Source: Streptomyces sp. P3 (lineage in GTDB: Bacteria; Actinomycetota; Actinomycetes; Streptomycetales; Streptomycetaceae). From it: a stretch of 64,000 nucleotides of DNA. Location of the stretch: the NCBI GenBank assembly GCA_016893485.2, contig JAFEKX020000001.1, positions 8,077,501 through 8,141,500 on the forward strand, given 5' to 3'. Of the stretch, positions 1-9,939 are shown piece by piece. Each line of letters opens with the position of its first letter. The first letter of the stretch is position 1. A program made the translations under genes and the position numbers. Below the pieces are notes generated by a model. That model worked only from the letters and a program-made list of their open reading frames with translations. It was not told the DNA's origin and ran no database searches.

Positions 1-442
1 AGCAGAGGTAGTCGACGTACGGCCCGGCGACCGCCCGCTCGCCGGTGTCGCGGGGGAGGGCGAACCAGTCCCAGTGCGTGTAGTCCGCGTACGCAGAGTG
101 CTCGGGATCGAGGTCGGGCAGCAGCGGCCGTATGCCACCGTCCGAGGTGGTCTGCCACCACTCCAGCCATGCGGGTACGTCGCCCAGCAGCCCCGGCGCT
201 GCGACGAAACCGACGCCGGACACCAACTCGTGCCGGGCGAGCCGGAGATGGAGGCCCGGGCGGAGCGCCGCGAGGTCCGCGGTCGCCGGTCGGCGGCCCT
301 GTGCGGCGACCTTGGCGAGGAGTGCCGTCGTGTCGGCGCGGGTCGCGGCCACGGCGTCGAACACGGACTCCAGAGCCGAGCGGACCCCGGCCGCGACGGA
401 CTGCTCGGGTGCCGTGGCCGGTGTTGCCGTCGCGAGGCTCAT
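1..442 (-). CDS. Cache/PDC-type sensor protein, partial (3' end outside window)
   Basis: Reading leftward from an ATG at 442, an open frame runs off the left edge (about 147 codons visible). A GGAGGG ribosome site lies just upstream. The protein begins MSLATATPATAPEQSVAAG and contains HLRLARHELVSGVGF, then PAWLEWWQ and YTHWDWFALPRDTGE. This pattern of a buffered N-terminus followed by WLEWW and a YTxWDWF segment is what I recall for conserved actinobacterial proteins called Cache/PDC sensor domain proteins, often encoded beside FadR-type regulators. It lies about 40 bp downstream of the GntR gene on the same strand and is probably co-transcribed with it. A role in ligand sensing is inference only. 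The family assignment is from memory of the gene neighbourhood and is moderate. Confidence 0.6.
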   Translation of the reverse strand, partial: MSLATATPATAPEQSVAAGVRSALESVFDAVAATRADTTALLAKVAAQGRRPATADLAALRPGLHLRLARHELVSGVGFVAAPGLLGDVPAWLEWWQTTSDGGIRPLLPDLDPEHSAYADYTHWDWFALPRDTGERAVAGPYVDYLC

Positions 443-481
443 GCGTGCCCTCCAGCAGACGGGGAGCGGACGCGGTGGCGG

Positions 482-1234
482 CTACAGGGCCAGCCGCCGG
501 GCGATGAGCCGGGCCGTCGATTCCTGCACGCACCGCTCGGCCAACTCCCTGGCCGAATCGTGGGCCCCATCTTGCACGGCCGAGATTACGGAGCGGTGAC
601 GGTCTGCGGCTTTTTCACGATATTCGTCGCTCGCGAGCACGAGGCACAGCAGCGCGCCGACCTCGGTCTGCAACGCGACCTGCTCACGGGTGAGCCGGGC
701 CGACTGCGCGGCGGCGGCCAGCTCGACATGGAAGCGGCCGTACACCCGGCCGCGCGCCGCCGAGTCCGCGGCCCGTGCCAACTCATCGGCCGTACGACGG
801 AGTTGGAGCAGATCCTCGGACTCGGTGCGCTGTGCGGCGAGCCGGGCCGCGGTGCCGGAGAGGGCCGCCCAGTGGTCGCCGAGGTCGCGCAGTTCCTCGG
901 TGCTCCAGCCGCGCAGCCGGACCATCAGCCGCTCCTCGCCCGGGACTTCGGGCAGGGACACGAAGCTGCCGCCGCCGCGCCCCCGCCGGGTGGTGACCAG
1001 ACCCTGCTGGCGCAGCGCCATCAGCGCCTCCCGCAGGGTCACCGTGGACACCCCGAGCTGCCCGGCGAGCTCGCTCTCGCCCGGCAGTTGCTCGCCGTCG
1101 GCGAGCAGCCCCAGCTCGATGGCGTCGCCGAGCCGGCTGACGACGGCGTCGACCCGCGCCCGGTTGTCGACCGGGGCGAAGACGGCTTTTCGGGCACCGC
1201 CGTTGATGTGCTGCTCCTGGTTCACAGCCACCAC
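482..1234 (-). CDS. FadR-subfamily GntR transcriptional regulator
   Basis: The protein has 250 residues and is intact, starting at GTG 1234. Residues about 25-90 form a GntR winged helix: RLGDAIELGLLADGEQLPG, then SELAGQLGVSTVTLREALMA and a GLVTTRRGRGGGSFV wing. The C-terminal 140 residues are all-helical with FHVELAAAAQS and DRHRSVISAVQDG, matching an FCD ligand-binding domain whose His/Asp residues often bind a metal and a carboxylate. It is transcribed divergently from the polyamine-type ABC operon starting at 1339. The 104-bp gap between them carries a CTCAAG/CTTGAG inverted repeat, so control of that importer and of itself is likely. The effector cannot be told from sequence. Confidence 0.88.
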   Translation of the reverse strand: MVAVNQEQHINGGARKAVFAPVDNRARVDAVVSRLGDAIELGLLADGEQLPGESELAGQLGVSTVTLREALMALRQQGLVTTRRGRGGGSFVSLPEVPGEERLMVRLRGWSTEELRDLGDHWAALSGTAARLAAQRTESEDLLQLRRTADELARAADSAARGRVYGRFHVELAAAAQSARLTREQVALQTEVGALLCLVLASDEYREKAADRHRSVISAVQDGAHDSARELAERCVQESTARLIARRLAL

Positions 1235-1338
1235 CTTGCACGTTGACTCAAGCTTTACCCTAAGGGGGCCTTGAGATTTGAACTATGACTTCATATGTTT
1301 CCGTGCAACGTTACGGAGCACCAGAAAGGTTCCCGCCC
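1235..1338. promoter_or_regulatory. Divergent promoter region with CTCAAG-N17-CTTGAG inverted repeat
   Basis: This is the only space between the GntR gene and the importer. CTCAAG at 1247-1252 and CTTGAG at 1270-1275 are a perfect inverted pair around a 17-bp spacer. The stretch to 1297 is unusually AT-rich for this genome (TTGAGATTTGAACTATG and so on). This suggests an operator for the FadR-type regulator overlapping the promoters. No firm -35/-10 pair could be assigned. Confidence 0.4.
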
Positions 1339-2374
1339 ATGGAGGGGATTGCGATCCGGCTGCGGGATCTGCGGAAATCGTTCGGGAGACGACCGCGGTG
1401 GCCGGGGTCGACCTGGAGATCAAGGACGGCGAGTTCTTCTCGATGCTCGGCCCGTCCGGCTCGGGCAAGACGACCGTGCTCCGCATGATCGCCGGCTTCG
1501 AGAGCCCCACCGGGGGCACCATCGAACTCGCCGGCCAGGACGTCACCGGTCTCGCCCCCTTCGAGCGCGACGTCCACACCGTCTTCCAGGACTACGCCCT
1601 CTTCCCGCACATGACGGTCGAGGAGAACGTCGCCTACGGCCTCAAGGTCCGCAGGGTCCCCAAGCCCGAACGCCTCGTCCGCGCCCGAAAAGCTCTTACG
1701 GAAGTACGACTTGAGGGCTACGGCAAGCGCCGCCCGGCCCAACTCTCGGGCGGCCAGCGGCAACGCGTCGCCCTCGCCCGCGCCCTCGTAGGCCGCCCCG
1801 GTGTCCTGCTCCTCGACGAACCGCTCGGCGCCCTCGACCTCAAACTCCGCGAACAGATGCAGGTCGAACTGAAGGCGCTCCAGCGGGAGGTGGGCATCAC
1901 CTTCGTCTTCGTCACCCACGACCAGGAGGAGGCCCTGACGATGAGCGACCGCATCGCCGTCTTCAACGAGGGCCGCATCGAGCAGGTCGGCACCCCCGCC
2001 GAGGTCTACGAACGCCCCGCGACCCCTTCGTCGCCTCCTTCGTCGGCACCTCCAACCTGCTGGCCGGCGAGTCCGCCCAGCGGATCGTCGGCACTCTGGG
2101 CACCTACAGCATCCGGCCCGAGAAGATCCGCGTCCTCAAGGACTCCGCCGAACCCGGCACCCCGGACCACGAGAGCGCCGCGGGCACCGTCGCCGAGGTC
2201 GTCTACCTCGGGGACTCCACCCGCTTCCTCGTCGACCTCGACGCAGGCGGCCGGCTCACCGCGCTCCAGCAGAACCTGGAGACCTCCGCCGAGGACGTCG
2301 CCGCCTACCGCGGCAGCCGGGTGCGACTGCAATGGCACCGACGCCACACGGTGCACGTGCCCGACCCCCGCTGA
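1339..2374 (+). CDS. Spermidine/putrescine-type ABC transporter ATP-binding protein (PotA-like), frameshifted
   Basis: Start is ATG 1339 (MEGIAIRLRDLRKSFG). Walker A GPSGSGKT, Q-loop FQDYALFPH, signature LSGGQRQ, Walker B LLLDEPLGALD and switch VTHDQEEALTMSD follow in order. A TOBE-like C-terminal part (IRPEKIRVL, then VVYLGDSTRFLVDLDAG) ends at TGA 2374. The frame changes near 1384 (one G short in a GGG run) and near 2022 (one C short), both restored by one base; sequence error is the likeliest cause. It is the first gene of a four-gene ATPase, binding protein, permease, permease operon. By family it would energise uptake of polyamines or a related compound. Length (about 345 aa) is normal for PotA. 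Confidence 0.85.
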
Positions 2375-2430
2375 ACCGCCCGCCCCTGCCCCCAGCTCCT
2401 CACCCATCTCCTCCACCCATGGAGAACGCC

Positions 2431-3623
2431 GTGCGTCTCACCCGAACCCTCCAGGTCACGGCCTGTGCCGCCGTCCTGCTCGCCGCCACCGCCTGCGGCT
2501 CCTCCGACAGCGGTTCGTCGGGCGGCGGCCTCAACCCCCTGATCTCAAAGCCCAGTCGACGCTCGGCAAGAGCGAGGGCGAGGTCAACCTCATCGCCTGG
2601 GCCGGCTATGTCGAGGACGGCTCCAACGACCCCAAGGTGAACTGGGTCGGCGACTTCGAGAAGCAGACGGGCTGCAAGGTCAACTCCAAAGTCGCCGCCA
2701 GCTCCGACGAGATGGTCAAGCTGATGAAGACCGGCGAGTACGACGCCGTCTCCGCCTCGGGCGACGCCTCCCTGCGCCTCATCGCCTCCGGCGACGCGGC
2801 CCCCGTCAACACGGACCTGGTCCCCAACTACCAGGACATCTTCCCCGACTTGAAGCTCCAGGCCTGGAACTCGGTCAAGGGCAAGGCCTACGGCATCCCG
2901 CACGGCCGCGGCGCCAACCTCCTGATGTACAACACCCGGAAGGTCACCCCCGCCCCCACCTCCTGGGCCGCGGTCTTCGACGACGCCTCAAAGTACAAAG
3001 GCCATGTCACCGCGTACGACTCACCGATCTACATCGCCGACGCGGCCCTCTATCTCAAGGCCACCAAGCCGGAGTTGAAGATCAAGGACCCCTACGCGCT
3101 CGACCAGAAGCAGTTCGACGCCGCCGTCGCGCTGCTGAAGAAGCAGAACGCGGACGTCGGCGAGTACTGGAGCGACTACCTCAAGGAGATCTCCGCCTTC
3201 AAGAGCGGTGACTCCGTCGTCGGCACCACCTGGCAGGTCATCGCCAACCTCACCGCCGGGGAGGGCGCCGGGGTCAAAGCCTTCGTTCCCAAGGAGGGTT
3301 CGACCGGCTGGTCCGACACCTGGATGATCTCCGCCAAGGCCAAGCACCCCAACTGCGCCTACCAGTGGCTCAATTGGATCGTCTCACCGAAGGTCAACGC
3401 CCAGGTCGCCGAGTACTTCGGCGAGGCCCCCGCCAACGCCAAGGCCTGCGCGGAGACCAGCGACAAGAACTTCTGCACCACGTACCACGCCGCCGACACC
3501 GCGTACTGGAAGAACATCGCCTTCTGGAACACGCCCATCGAGCAGTGCCTCGACGGCCGCACCGACGTCAAGTGCGTGCCGTATGCGAAGTGGGTGCAGG
3601 CCTGGACCGAGATCAAGGGCTGA
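2431..3623 (+). CDS. Polyamine-type ABC transporter substrate-binding lipoprotein (PotD/PotF-like), frameshifted
   Basis: GTG 2431 is chosen because GGAG sits 6 bases upstream; an in-frame ATG at 2419 lacks this. The N-terminus MRLTRTLQVTACAAVLLAA ends in a lipoprotein-type TAC cysteine. The mature part shows NLIAWAGYVEDGSND, KQTGCKVNSKVAASSDEMV and a YDAVSASGDASLRLI segment, typical of extracellular solute-binding family 8 (PotD). One frame change near 2537 is explained by one missing C in a CCCC run. It lies 56 bp after the ATPase gene and 3 bp before the first permease. It would capture the substrate outside the membrane. Polyamine specificity is by family; the aspartate residues that grip the amines were not mapped. 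Confidence 0.85.
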
Positions 3624-3626
3624 CCC

Positions 3627-4490
3627 ATGTCCTTGCCGAACCGGACCGCGGGGGCGCTGTACCGGCGCCCCCGGCTGCGGCTCTCCCTGCTGCTCACCGC
3701 GCCGCTGTTGTGGCTCGCCGTGCTCTATCTCGGCTCGCTCGGCGTGCTGTTCGTCTCCGCGTTCTGGACGACGGACTCCTTCACCTCCGAAGTGGTCAAG
3801 GTCTGGTCGACCGACAACTTCCACGAGCTGTTCACGGTGCCCGTGTACCGGCAGGTCATCCTGCGCAGCATCGGCGTCGCGCTCAGCGTCACGGTCCTGT
3901 GCGCGGTGATCGCGTTCCCGCTCGCCTTCTACACGGCCCGCGTCGCGAAGCCGCGGTGGCGCCCGCTGCTGGTGGTCGCCATCCTCACCCCGCTGTGGGC
4001 CAGTTACCTGGTCAAGGTGTACGCGTGGCGGCTCATCCTGTCCCAAGGCGGCCTGGCCGACTGGGTGTTGAAGCCCATCGGCCTGAGCGGGCCGGGGTTC
4101 GGACTGCCCGCCACCGTCCTCACCCTCACCTACCTGTGGCTGCCCTACATGGTCCTGCCGATCCACACCGCGCTGGAGCAGCTGCCCGCCAACCTCCTCG
4201 ACGCGTCAGCGGACTTGGGCGCGCGGGCCGGACGGACCTTCCGGTCGGTCGTGCTGCCGATGGTGCTGCCGTCCGTCGCCGCCGGCTCGATCTTCACCTT
4301 CTCGCTCAGCCTCGGCGACTACATCACCGTCCAGATCGTCGGGGGCAAGACCCAGCTCATCGGCAACCTCGTCTACTCCAACATCGAACTCAACCTGCCC
4401 ATGGCCGCGGCCCTCGGCACCGTTCCCGTCGTCGTCATCGTGGTGTACCTGCTCGCGATGCGCCGCACGGGCGCGCTCAGCAGCCTGTAG
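3627..4490 (+). CDS. ABC transporter permease (PotB-like)
   Basis: 287 residues, intact, starting at ATG 3627 only 3 bp after the binding-protein stop. It has about six hydrophobic segments, beginning LSLLLTAPLLWLAVLYLGS. The cytoplasmic coupling (EAA-like) loop NLLDASADLGARAGRTFRSV is followed by VVLPMVLPSVAAGSIFTF and a periplasmic GDYITVQIVGG motif characteristic of PotB/PotH-type permeases. It should form the membrane channel with the next gene product. No frame damage. Confidence 0.9.
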   Translation: MSLPNRTAGALYRRPRLRLSLLLTAPLLWLAVLYLGSLGVLFVSAFWTTDSFTSEVVKVWSTDNFHELFTVPVYRQVILRSIGVALSVTVLCAVIAFPLAFYTARVAKPRWRPLLVVAILTPLWASYLVKVYAWRLILSQGGLADWVLKPIGLSGPGFGLPATVLTLTYLWLPYMVLPIHTALEQLPANLLDASADLGARAGRTFRSVVLPMVLPSVAAGSIFTFSLSLGDYITVQIVGGKTQLIGNLVYSNIELNLPMAAALGTVPVVVIVVYLLAMRRTGALSSL

Positions 4491-4546
4491 AAGACCCTCG
4501 GAACCCATCAGAATTCCTCGACCGCCTCCGAAGGGGGTGACATGCC

Positions 4547-5362
4547 ATGCAGCTCTCCCGTTCCGCGCGTATCGCCCTGCGCGTGGCCGCCGGGCTCGGC
4601 TTCGCGGTGATCTACGTCCCGCTCCTGCTCGTCCTCGTCAACTCCCTCAACCCCGACCGCAGCGCGAGCTGGCCGCCGTCCACCCTGACCTTCCACTGGT
4701 GGTCGGTAGCCTGGCAGAACTCCGGTGCCCGCGCGGCCCTTTGGGTCTCCGTGAAGGCCGGACTCGGCGCCACCGCCATCGCCCTCGTCCTCGGTACGCT
4801 GATCGCCTTCGCCGTGGCCCGGTACCGCTTCTTCGGCCGCGACGCCATCTCCTTCGTGGTCGTCCTGCCGATCGCGCTGCCCGGCATCGTCACGGGCATC
4901 GCCCTCAACTCGGCGTTCAGCACGGTACTTGAGCCGCTCGGTGTGGGCCTCGGCCTGTTCACCGTGATCGTCGGACACGCGACCTTCTGCATCGTCGTCG
5001 TCTTCAACAACGTCGTCGCCCGCCTGAGGCGCACCTCCGGGTCGTTCGAGGAAGCCGCGATGGACCTGGGTGCCGACAGCTTCCGTGCCTTCGTCGACGT
5101 CACCTTCCCGCTGGTGCGTTCGGCGCTTCTCGCGGGCGGACTGCTCGCCTTCGCGCTGTCCTTCGACGAGATCGTGGTCACCACGTTCACCGCCGCGCCG
5201 GGCATCGAGACCCTCCCGATCTGGATCTTCAACAACATGACCCGGCCCCAACAGGCCCCGGTCGTCAACGTGGTGGCCGCCGTACTCGTCCTGCTCTCCG
5301 TCCTCCCGATCTACGTAGCCCAGCGACTGTCCGCCGACACGGCCACCGCGAGCCGCGTCTGA
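4547..5362 (+). CDS. ABC transporter permease (PotC-like)
   Basis: 271 residues, intact. ATG 4547 follows a GAAGGGGGTGAC ribosome-site region. Features are an N-terminal membrane segment (LGFAVIYVPLLLVLVNSLN), the coupling loop SFEEAAMDLGADSFRAFVDV, VTFPLVRSALLAGGLLAFALSFDEIVVTTF, and the ending LSVLPIYVAQRLS, which closely match PotC/PotI permeases. It is the last gene of the importer operon. A 74-bp gap with no clear terminator separates it from the convergent aminopeptidase gene. Confidence 0.9.
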   Translation: MQLSRSARIALRVAAGLGFAVIYVPLLLVLVNSLNPDRSASWPPSTLTFHWWSVAWQNSGARAALWVSVKAGLGATAIALVLGTLIAFAVARYRFFGRDAISFVVVLPIALPGIVTGIALNSAFSTVLEPLGVGLGLFTVIVGHATFCIVVVFNNVVARLRRTSGSFEEAAMDLGADSFRAFVDVTFPLVRSALLAGGLLAFALSFDEIVVTTFTAAPGIETLPIWIFNNMTRPQQAPVVNVVAAVLVLLSVLPIYVAQRLSADTATASRV

Positions 5363-5436
5363 CGACTCGCCAATTCGGCGTTGATGCGCGCCGGACGAAG
5401 GGTCGCCCTCCTCGCCCGGGTGGCCAGTCGACGCAC

Positions 5437-6846
5437 TCAGCCCGCGAACTCCCGTATCCACGCCTCGACTTCGTCGGCCGAGCGCGGCAGCCCCGCCGAC
5501 AGGTTCTCGTAGCCGTCCGCGGTCACCAGCAGATCGTCCTCGATCCGCACACCGATGCCCCGCCACTCCTCCGGCACCGTCAGGTCGTCGGGCTGGAAGT
5601 ACAGGCCCGGCTCGACGGTGAGCACCATGCCGGGTTCGAGGACCCCGTCCACGTACTCCTCGCTCCGCGCCTGCGCGCAGTCGTGCACGTCGAGCCCGAG
5701 CATGTGCCCGGTGCCCGCCATCGTGAACCGCCGCTGCAGCGCCAGCTCGTAGGCCCGCTCGGCCGGTCCTTCGATGAAGCCCCACTCCACCAGCCGCTCC
5801 ACCAGGGACCGTTGGGCCGCCTCGTGGAAGTCCCGGTACCGCGCGCCCGGCTTCACCGCCGCCATGCCGGCCTCCTGGGCCTCGAACACCGCGTCGTAGA
5901 CCCTGCGTTGGACCGGCGTGAACGTGCCGTTGATCGGGAGGGTGCGGGTGACGTCCGCGGTGTAGAGGCTGTGCGTCTCGACCCCCGCGTCCAGCAGGAG
6001 GAGTTCACCGGGGCGGACCGGGCCGTCGTTGTCGGTCCAGTGCATGATCGTGGCGTGCTCACCGGCGGCGCAGATCGAGCCGTAGCCGACATGGTTGCCC
6101 TCGACGCGGGCCCGGCGGAAGAACGTGCCCTCGATCCAGCGCTCCGAGGTGGCGACCGCCTGCGACAACTCCCGTACGACATCGGTGAATCCGCGCACCG
6201 TGGAGTCGACGGCGCGGCGCATCTCGCCGATCTCCCACGCGTCCTTGATCAGCCGCAGCCCGGAGACGGCCGTCTCGAACTCGTCGTCGCGCTCCTCGTC
6301 GGTGTCGAGCGCCGCGTCCAGGTCCGGGGCGACGCCGCGCACGATGCGGGTGGGGTCCCGGAGGCCTTCGCGAGGTCGTCGGTGATCGTGCGGATGTCAC
6401 GGCAGGGCAGGCCGAGCACGAGCGTCGACTCGGCCAGGGTGCGGCGGCGGCCCATCCACAGCTCGGCGGTGTAGCCCGTCCAGAACTCGTCGCTGTCCCG
6501 GCTGTCGCGGGGAGTTGGTAGCAGTGCGCGTCGTGGCCGCCGTCGGGGCGGGGCTCCAGGACGAGGGCGCCGTCGCGCGCCAGGTCGCCGGTCAGATGCA
6601 CATAGCCGGAGTACGGGCGGAACGGGTGGTGGTCGTCGTTCGAGCGGATCGCGAGACCTCCGGAGGGCACGACCAGCCGCTCGCCCGGGAAGAGCGCGGA
6701 CAGCGCGGCACGGCGGCGGGCCGCGTGCGGCGCCTGCTCGGTCGGCTCCAGGTCCGTCCGCTCGGTGTCGGCCCAGCCGGTCCGCATCAGGGCGGACAGC
6801 TCGTCGGAGATTCCCGGTACAAACCGTTCTTTCGGTCCTTGGCCAC
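5437..6846 (-). CDS. pepP: Xaa-Pro aminopeptidase (M24B), frameshifted
   Basis: Start GTG 6846 (MAKDRKNGLY), stop 5437. The N-terminal creatinase-like domain (GWADTERTDLEPTEQAPHA, RRRAALSALFPGERLVVPSG) precedes a complete pita-bread catalytic domain. Metal ligands are visible: two Asp in DAGVETHSLYTADVTRT, His in GTGHMLGLDVHD, Glu in VEPGLYF and Glu in GIGVRIEDD. Frame changes lie near 6822, 6515 and 6360, all in G/C runs. The enzyme releases N-terminal residues preceding proline. It is divergent from the hydroxyproline dehydrogenase operon across a gap with two GTGACAT motifs, so it probably feeds imino-acid-containing peptides into that pathway. Streptomyces usually carry more than one copy of this gene. 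Confidence 0.9.
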
Positions 6847-6907
6847 GACGGGCACCTCTTCCGTGTGTGGTGATTCCGGTCTTCCGTGCGGGGGTGATTC
6901 CTGGTGG

Positions 6908-6953
6908 GTGACATGCGTATCGGAACATACCCAGCCAAGGAAACATGTGACAT
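6908..6953. promoter_or_regulatory. Two GTGACAT motifs in the pepP / dehydrogenase divergent promoter
   Basis: GTGACAT occurs at 6908-6914 and inside ATGTGACAT at 6945-6953, just upstream of the dehydrogenase start at 6963. The same word appears before the deaminase gene (9910-9916, opposite strand) and before the GntR gene (11923-11929). It is the probable binding half-site of the GntR regulator encoded at 11949. Seen directly; function inferred. Confidence 0.5.
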
Positions 6954-6962
6954 AGTACTGCC

Positions 6963-8116
6963 GTGAGCAAGCGACTGACCTGCGATGTCGTGGTCGTCGG
7001 AGCCGGAATGGTGGGCGCGGCCTGCGCCTTCTACGCGGCCCGGGCGGGCCTCGACGTGATCGTCGTGGACCGCGGCCCGGTCGCCGGCGGCACGACCGGC
7101 GCCGGCGAGGGCAACCTCCTCGTCTCCGACAAGGAACCCGGCCCCGAACTCGACCTCGCCCTCCTGTCCGGCCGACTGTGGTCTCAACTGGCCGAAGAGA
7201 TCGGGGAGTTGGTCGAGTACGAGGCGAAGGGCGGCCTCGTCGTCGCCTCCACACCCGACGGACTCACCGCGCTGGAGCGCTTCGCCGAGGAGCAGCGGGC
7301 CGCCGGGGTCGCCGCCGTACCGGTCCAGGCCGCCGCCCTGTACGACCTCGAACCCCATCTCGCCCCCGCCCTCCCGGGCGGCGTGTACTACCCGCAGGAC
7401 AGCCAGGTGATGCCCGCCCTGGCCGCCGCCCACCTCGTCCGCATCTCGCGCGCCCGCCTGCTCACCGGCCGCACGGTGACGGACGTACTCCTCAGGCCGG
7501 ACGGTACGGTCGACGGCGTCCGCACGGACCAGGGCGACATCATCGCCCCCACGGTCGTCAACGCGGCCGGCACCTGGGGCGGCGAACTCGCCGCCCTCGC
7601 CGGCGTCACCCTCCCCGTCCTCCCGCGCCGCGGCTTCGTCCTGGTCACCGAACCGCTGCCGCGCATGGTCCGCCACAAGGTGTACGCCGCCGACTACGTG
7701 GCCGACGTGGCTAGCGACTCGGCCGCCCTGCAGACCTCCCCGGTCGTGGAGGGCACCGCCGCTGGACCGGTCCTGATCGGCGCGAGCCGTGAACGGGTGG
7801 GCTTCGACCGGGAGTTCTCGCTGCCGGTCGTGCGGGCGCTGGCGGCGGGCGCGACCCGGCTGTTCCCGTTCCTGTCCGACGTCCACGCGATGCGCTCCTA
7901 CCTCGGCTTCCGCCCCTACATGCCGGACCACCTCCCCGCCATCGGCCCCGACCCCCGTGTCCCCGGCCTCGTCCATGCCTGCGGCCACGAGGGCGCCGGC
8001 ATCGGACTCGCCACCGGCACAGGGCACTTGATCGCCCAACTGCTCGGTGGCAAGACCCTGACCTCGACCCGGCACCCTTCCGGCCCGACCGCTTCCCCGA
8101 GGAGGAGCCCGCGTGA
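6963..8116 (+). CDS. FAD-dependent oxidoreductase, D-hydroxyproline dehydrogenase catalytic subunit (DadA/SoxB-like), frameshifted near end
   Basis: GTG 6963 begins MSKRLTCDVVVVGAGMVGA, an N-terminal FAD-binding dinucleotide fold (GxGxxG). VVNAAGTWGGELAALAG, RRGFVLVTEP and a C-terminal FRPYMPDHLPAIGPDPRV, then CGHEGAGIGLATGTGHLIA, are classic for the DAO/glycine oxidase family. One missing C near 8057 shifts the last 20 codons; the restored end is at TGA 8116, overlapping the next start (GTGA). With the 2Fe-2S and FAD/BFD proteins encoded next, it matches the three-part membrane-linked dehydrogenases that oxidise cis-4-hydroxy-D-proline. Opine or sarcosine oxidase relatives are the alternative, but the flanking epimerase and deaminase favour hydroxyproline. 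Confidence 0.85.
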
Positions 8117-8415
8117 ACTCCCCACTGTGCCTGGCCGACGCCCACCCGGGCCCGGCCTTCACGGTCACCCTCGACGGCCGCGACATCGAGGCCCTGCCCG
8201 GCCAGACCGTCGCCGCCGCACTCTGGACGGCAGGCGTCACGTCCTGGCGCACCACCCGGGGAGCAGGGCGCCCGCGCGGCATCTTCTGCGGGATCGGCGT
8301 CTGCTACGACTGCCTCGTCACCGTCAACGACCGCCCGAACCAACGGGCTTGCCTGGTGCCCCTGCACCCGGGAGACGCCATCCGTACCCAGGAGGGAACG
8401 GGCCACGATGACTGA
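8113..8415 (+). CDS. (2Fe-2S)-binding subunit of D-hydroxyproline dehydrogenase (HcnA-like)
   Basis: 100 residues, intact. GTG 8113 overlaps the preceding stop, and the 3' end overlaps the following ATG (8408). The fold begins FTVTLDGRDIEALPGQTVAAA, as in plant-type ferredoxin domains. Cysteines sit in GIFCGIGVCYDCLVTV and in NQRACLVP, the CxxxxCxxC...C cluster pattern. Such short ferredoxin subunits pass electrons from the catalytic FAD subunit to the second flavoprotein in HcnABC and LhpBEF-type complexes. Confidence 0.88.
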   Translation: MNSPLCLADAHPGPAFTVTLDGRDIEALPGQTVAAALWTAGVTSWRTTRGAGRPRGIFCGIGVCYDCLVTVNDRPNQRACLVPLHPGDAIRTQEGTGHDD

Positions 8416-9850
8416 CGACCGACCGCACCTCGCCGTCATCGGCGCGGGCCCGGCGGGACTCGCCGCCACGGTGGCGGCCGCTGCCCACGGCGTCCGCGTC
8501 ACCCTGATCGACTCGGCGGCACAGGCGGGCGGCCAGTTCTACCGCCGGCCCGCCGCCGAACTCAACGCCCGCCGCCCCCAGGCACTCCACCACCAGTGGC
8601 GGACATGGGAGCGTCTGCGCAACGCCCTCGCGCACCACGTGGAGGCCGGCCACGTAACGCACTTGACGGACCATCACGTCTGGCTCGTGGAACGGGGTCG
8701 AACGGACAGCCCGGCGCCGCCGACCGCACCGCCTTCACCGTGCACGCCCTCCTCGGTCCCGGACAGGAGTCCCCCGTCGAGGTGCGCGCGGACGCCGTTC
8801 TCCTCGCCACCGGCGGGTACGAGAAGGTCCTCCCGTTCCCCGGCTGGACCCTTCCGGGAGTCCTCACCGCGGGCGGCGCCCAGGCCATGCTCAAGGGCAG
8901 CCTCGCCGTCTCCGGACGTACCGCGGTGGTCGCCGGCACCGGCCCGCTCCTCCTCCCCGTGGCGACCGGCCTCGCGGCCGCGGGCGTCGAGGTGGCCGCA
9001 CTCGTCGAGTCCACCGACCCCAGGGCGTTCGTACGACGGACCCGCGCGCTCGCCGCCCAGCCCGGCAAGATCGCCGAGGGCGCCCGGTACGCGGCCCAAC
9101 TCCTGCGCCACCGCGTCACGTTGCTCACCCGGCACACGGTCGTGGAAGCGCACGGAGAGGAACGGCTGGAGGCGGTGACCGTCGCCGCGCTCGACACCGA
9201 CGGGCGCGTGAGGCCCGGCACCGCACGCCGGATCGCCTGCGACACCCTCGCCGTCGGTCACGGCATGCTCCCGCACACCGACCTCGCCGAGACCCTCGGC
9301 TGCCGGCTCGACGGGACCTGCGTCCACGTCGACGACGAGCAGCGCACCGACGTCCCCGGCGTCTGGGCGGCCGGCGAGACCACCGGCATCGGCGGCGCCG
9401 CCCTCTCCTCGCCGAGGGCCACATCGCGGGTCGCTCCGCCGCGGCACGCCTCAACGGCACGGAACCCGACCCGAGTTCGTGGGCGCCCGCCGCCAAGTCC
9501 CGTACGAGACTGCGGGAGTTCTTCGCCGCACTCGACACCGTGTACGCACCGCCCGCCCATTGGGTCGATCTCGTCACCGACGACACCGTCGTCTGCCGCT
9601 GCGAGGAGGTCACCGGGGAGCGATCCGCGAGGCCGTCGACGGGCTCGGCGCCGGTGACGTCCGTACCGTGAAGCTGCTCACCCGGGCCGGGATGGGCTGG
9701 TGCCAGGGGCGGATGTGCGGGCCCGCCGTCGCGGGGCTGACCGGGTGCGCGTTCACACCGTCCCGGCGACCGTTCGCGCGTCCGGTGCCCCTCGGGGTGC
9801 TGGCCCGGGCCGGGGAAGCCCGAGACTCCGGAGCGGCCGAGGGCGACTGA
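8408..9850 (+). CDS. NAD(P)/FAD-dependent oxidoreductase with C-terminal BFD-like 2Fe-2S domain, frameshifted
   Basis: ATG 8408 gives MTDDRPHLAVIGAGPAGLAA, then AGGQFYRRP; both are typical of HcnB/opine-oxidase subunit A proteins. A second dinucleotide fold follows (GRTAVVAGTGPLLLPVATGL), then VWAAGETTGIGGAALS. Near the end VCRCEEVT and GWCQGRMCGP supply the four cysteines of a BFD-like cluster. Frames change near 8693, 9407 and 9614; homology continues in each frame to TGA 9850. It completes the three-subunit dehydrogenase with the two preceding genes. It probably hands electrons to the respiratory chain rather than to oxygen, by analogy with LhpE. Confidence 0.85.
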
Positions 9851-9909
9851 CCGACCGCTGATCGTCGACCGCACGGGGTACCTGGCCGCACCGCCTGCCC
9901 CACAGTAAA

Positions 9910-9916
9910 ATGTCAC
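9910..9916 (-). promoter_or_regulatory. GTGACAT half-site upstream of the deaminase gene
   Basis: ATGTCAC on the plus strand (GTGACAT on the minus strand) lies 24 bp before the ATG at 9940. It is the same word as in the other hydroxyproline-locus promoters. Only 59 bp separate the dehydrogenase stop from this site, so the downstream genes may have their own regulated promoter. Confidence 0.4.
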
Positions 9917-9939
9917 ACGCCATTGAGAGGGGACTCCTC

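Noticed and set aside
74..1246. Plus-strand 390-codon frame at the left edge
   Set aside because: Antisense to the GntR regulator, with Arg/Gly-rich composition and no family features.
6249..8282. Long minus-strand frame over the dehydrogenase gene
   Set aside because: The section over 6963-8282 is antisense to a clear FAD oxidoreductase; only the 6350-6520 part belongs to the aminopeptidase.
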